A stretch of DNA of 64,000 nucleotides from Toxoplasma gondii ME49 (taxonomy: Eukaryota; Apicomplexa; Conoidasida; Eucoccidiorida; Sarcocystidae), in assembly GCF_000006565.2 (NCBI RefSeq), contig NC_031477.1, positions 2,822,043 through 2,886,042 on the forward strand. Direction: 5' to 3'. Under the pieces are notes generated by a model. It ran no database searches, was not told the DNA's origin, and saw only the letters and a list, made by a program, of their open reading frames with translations. The translations under genes were made by a program, and so were the position numbers. This document shows, piece by piece, positions 62,701 through 64,000 of this stretch (within the stretch, counting starts at the first letter, position 1; each line of letters starts with the position of its first letter).

Positions 62701-64000
62701 AAGACTCAGGTCAAAGCTACCAGAGAACTTCCCAGTTTCCATATCTACGGCCAAATCAAGAAGCTGAAGATGAAACAGTTTCTTTCTTGGAACGTACGAT
62801 ATCCTTGCTTCAGGCTGCAGTGTTACAAGGCTCCACTCGGTGTCTTCCGCGGCATTCTGCAAACACCGACACCCGCCTGTACAAACTGGTGAATGTGTTT
62901 CTGAAAACTCTGTGCTGTCGGCGTTCTTCTGCGACCCAGATGTGTGCCCAGTTTTCGTGGCTGCGTGCCCAGTTCGTCTGTCTGTGGTCCCTGTGCCAAG
63001 GCTTTGAGGTGGTGAAGTAGAGTTATCAAGCGATTGAACTTGCTGGTCGGAAGCCTCTTGCTCCCTACCCCCAACCTGCATAAACGGATCGAAGTAGAAG
63101 GTTTGTTCCACGGGTTGAATCGATGACGCCTCCCTGGGGCTACTGCGCACGAAGTCGGAATTATCTGGCGAGGAACCCTTGGCTTGAGAATCGGCAGTAG
63201 AAGTGAAACGACGAGGTGGTATTTCGTTGGGGGCGGGTGAACGGGGGAAGTCAGGTGAGCGATGTAGAGGAGCACGCGGCTCTTGCGGGAACGAAGGTAG
63301 AGCGTCGCCCAGGCGTACGTCTCTCCTCTGTATTCGGAGTGACAGTGTCACAGTGATTGAAGGTAAAAACAGAGAGGAAGATGAATAATTGTTTCCTGTC
63401 GCTTCCTTGCCAGTTCTCAGTTCAACACCGATCCGCTGTATGGTCCCTTGAGCCTCCAGTTCTCCTTGCGGAGCGACCACAGGAGACACTAAGAGGACAG
63501 GAGGGACGAACTGGACCGATGGAAGTCTTGGAGATGCGAGTACAGGACGTGAGAAGGAACGAACCTTCACTGGGATGATATCAGATCTCTTTCTCCTTTC
63601 CATATGCAACGAGGATGCGGAACTGTCAAAAGCACACAGCAGCGGAGGACTGACTTTCTCCTCCGTCACTGTCACTGAATCGTCACCTTGGGGCTCACCG
63701 GACTCTTCTGCGGCAGATAACTGCCTAACGAAATTAGAAGCTTCTTTGCGACCTCTAGAAATGCTTGAAAAAAGATTAGGCGATGAATCATGTATGCGGA
63801 TGTAATTCCTCATGTGAATATCCTCGTCTTTTTTCAGTTCTAGAGCAGCTGACAGCGACACTATGCGAACCGCGGGCGTCTTCAAAATACGCTGCGTCGC
63901 GCTCCTGGGAATTCGAAATTGAACCGAGAACGATCCATGTTCGCTTAGAGGAACGAGGAACTCGGAACATACATGATCAACGTCTGAAAACGCCTCGGTG
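53756..64000 (-). CDS. Giant alpha-2-macroglobulin family protein (bacterial-type signatures), N-terminus beyond the window
   Basis: A2M proteins are large secreted or periplasmic protease traps built of macroglobulin (MG) domains plus a thioester domain. Visible parts: one exon from the right edge (open through 63999) to 54944, intron 54258-54943, and a last exon 54257-53756; at least 3,185 residues. In order: an MG-type motif MVHTDKTHYDVGEEVILSL (about 61655-61715); ATIYLILTDQRLTHLRGPGD (about 59835-59895), like the bacterial A2M VAAVDEGLL..L...PDP block; LTLPVSETAAYVVSAFAVV (about 59050-59105); FPPFLRHGDVAYVHFGSD (58771-58827), matching LPRFL.PGD; the thioester-site region LIYMHKSTLLYCENSFLRL (about 57460-57515); a helical thioester-domain-like stretch (about 55700-57500); and the C-terminal MG block ALELDATVQNLIVEAPLPAG across the splice, ending in TPGNFTAPATVAY. 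The canonical C-x-E-Q is not present. No C-terminal membrane anchor is seen. At twice the usual family length, it has long disordered insertions. A secreted or surface location is inferred; the signal peptide would lie outside the window. Confidence 0.88.

Overview
The window looks like nuclear DNA of a coccidian apicomplexan of the Toxoplasma/Neospora/Hammondia type. The evidence is very large genes, many short introns with GTRAGT-like donors in the left third, (TA)n microsatellites confined to introns and intergenic DNA, long Ser/Glu/Arg-rich disordered stretches, an apicomplexan AP2-type gene, and a giant membrane protein of a family I otherwise know from plants. I see no bacterial gene organisation, rRNA, tRNA, CRISPR array or transposon. 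Homology statements rest on pattern recognition of family motifs from memory, not on a search.

Layout. (1) About 1-10.2 kb, plus strand: a gene of at least 15 exons for the condensin I kleisin CAP-H (NCAPH/Brn1). Its N-terminal, middle and C-terminal kleisin blocks can all be followed through phase-matched splice junctions. Intron 2 holds an 85-bp tandem array, and the 3' end appears to carry a one-base frame break. (2) 10.3-15.4 kb: an orphan coding exon (10558-11036) and a stretch I cannot resolve. (3) 15.5-36.1 kb, plus strand: one seven-exon gene for a predicted protein of about 6,085 residues, with a glycine-rich repeat ectodomain, a Cys-rich CPxG block and several membrane segments. It matches the architecture of plant glycine-rich membrane proteins such as Arabidopsis At5g11700/At4g32920. 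(4) 39.2-43.7 kb, minus strand: a two-exon gene of unknown function, 1,263 residues. (5) 43.7-49.7 kb: a 6-kb divergent intergenic region. (6) 49.7-52.5 kb, plus strand: a single-exon AP2-domain protein, 951 residues. (7) 53.8 kb to the right edge, minus strand: the 3' part of a huge alpha-2-macroglobulin-family gene (at least 3,185 residues visible). It carries bacterial-type A2M signatures, and its thioester site appears to be degenerate.

The genes do not form a pathway. They cover chromosome condensation (CAP-H), transcription (AP2), and two giant, probably secretory-route or cell-surface proteins (the plant-like glycine-rich protein and the A2M-like protein). These two giants are the most noteworthy content. 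Neighbouring pairs are tandem (CAP-H and the giant protein), convergent (giant protein/minus-strand gene; AP2/A2M) and divergent (minus-strand gene/AP2).
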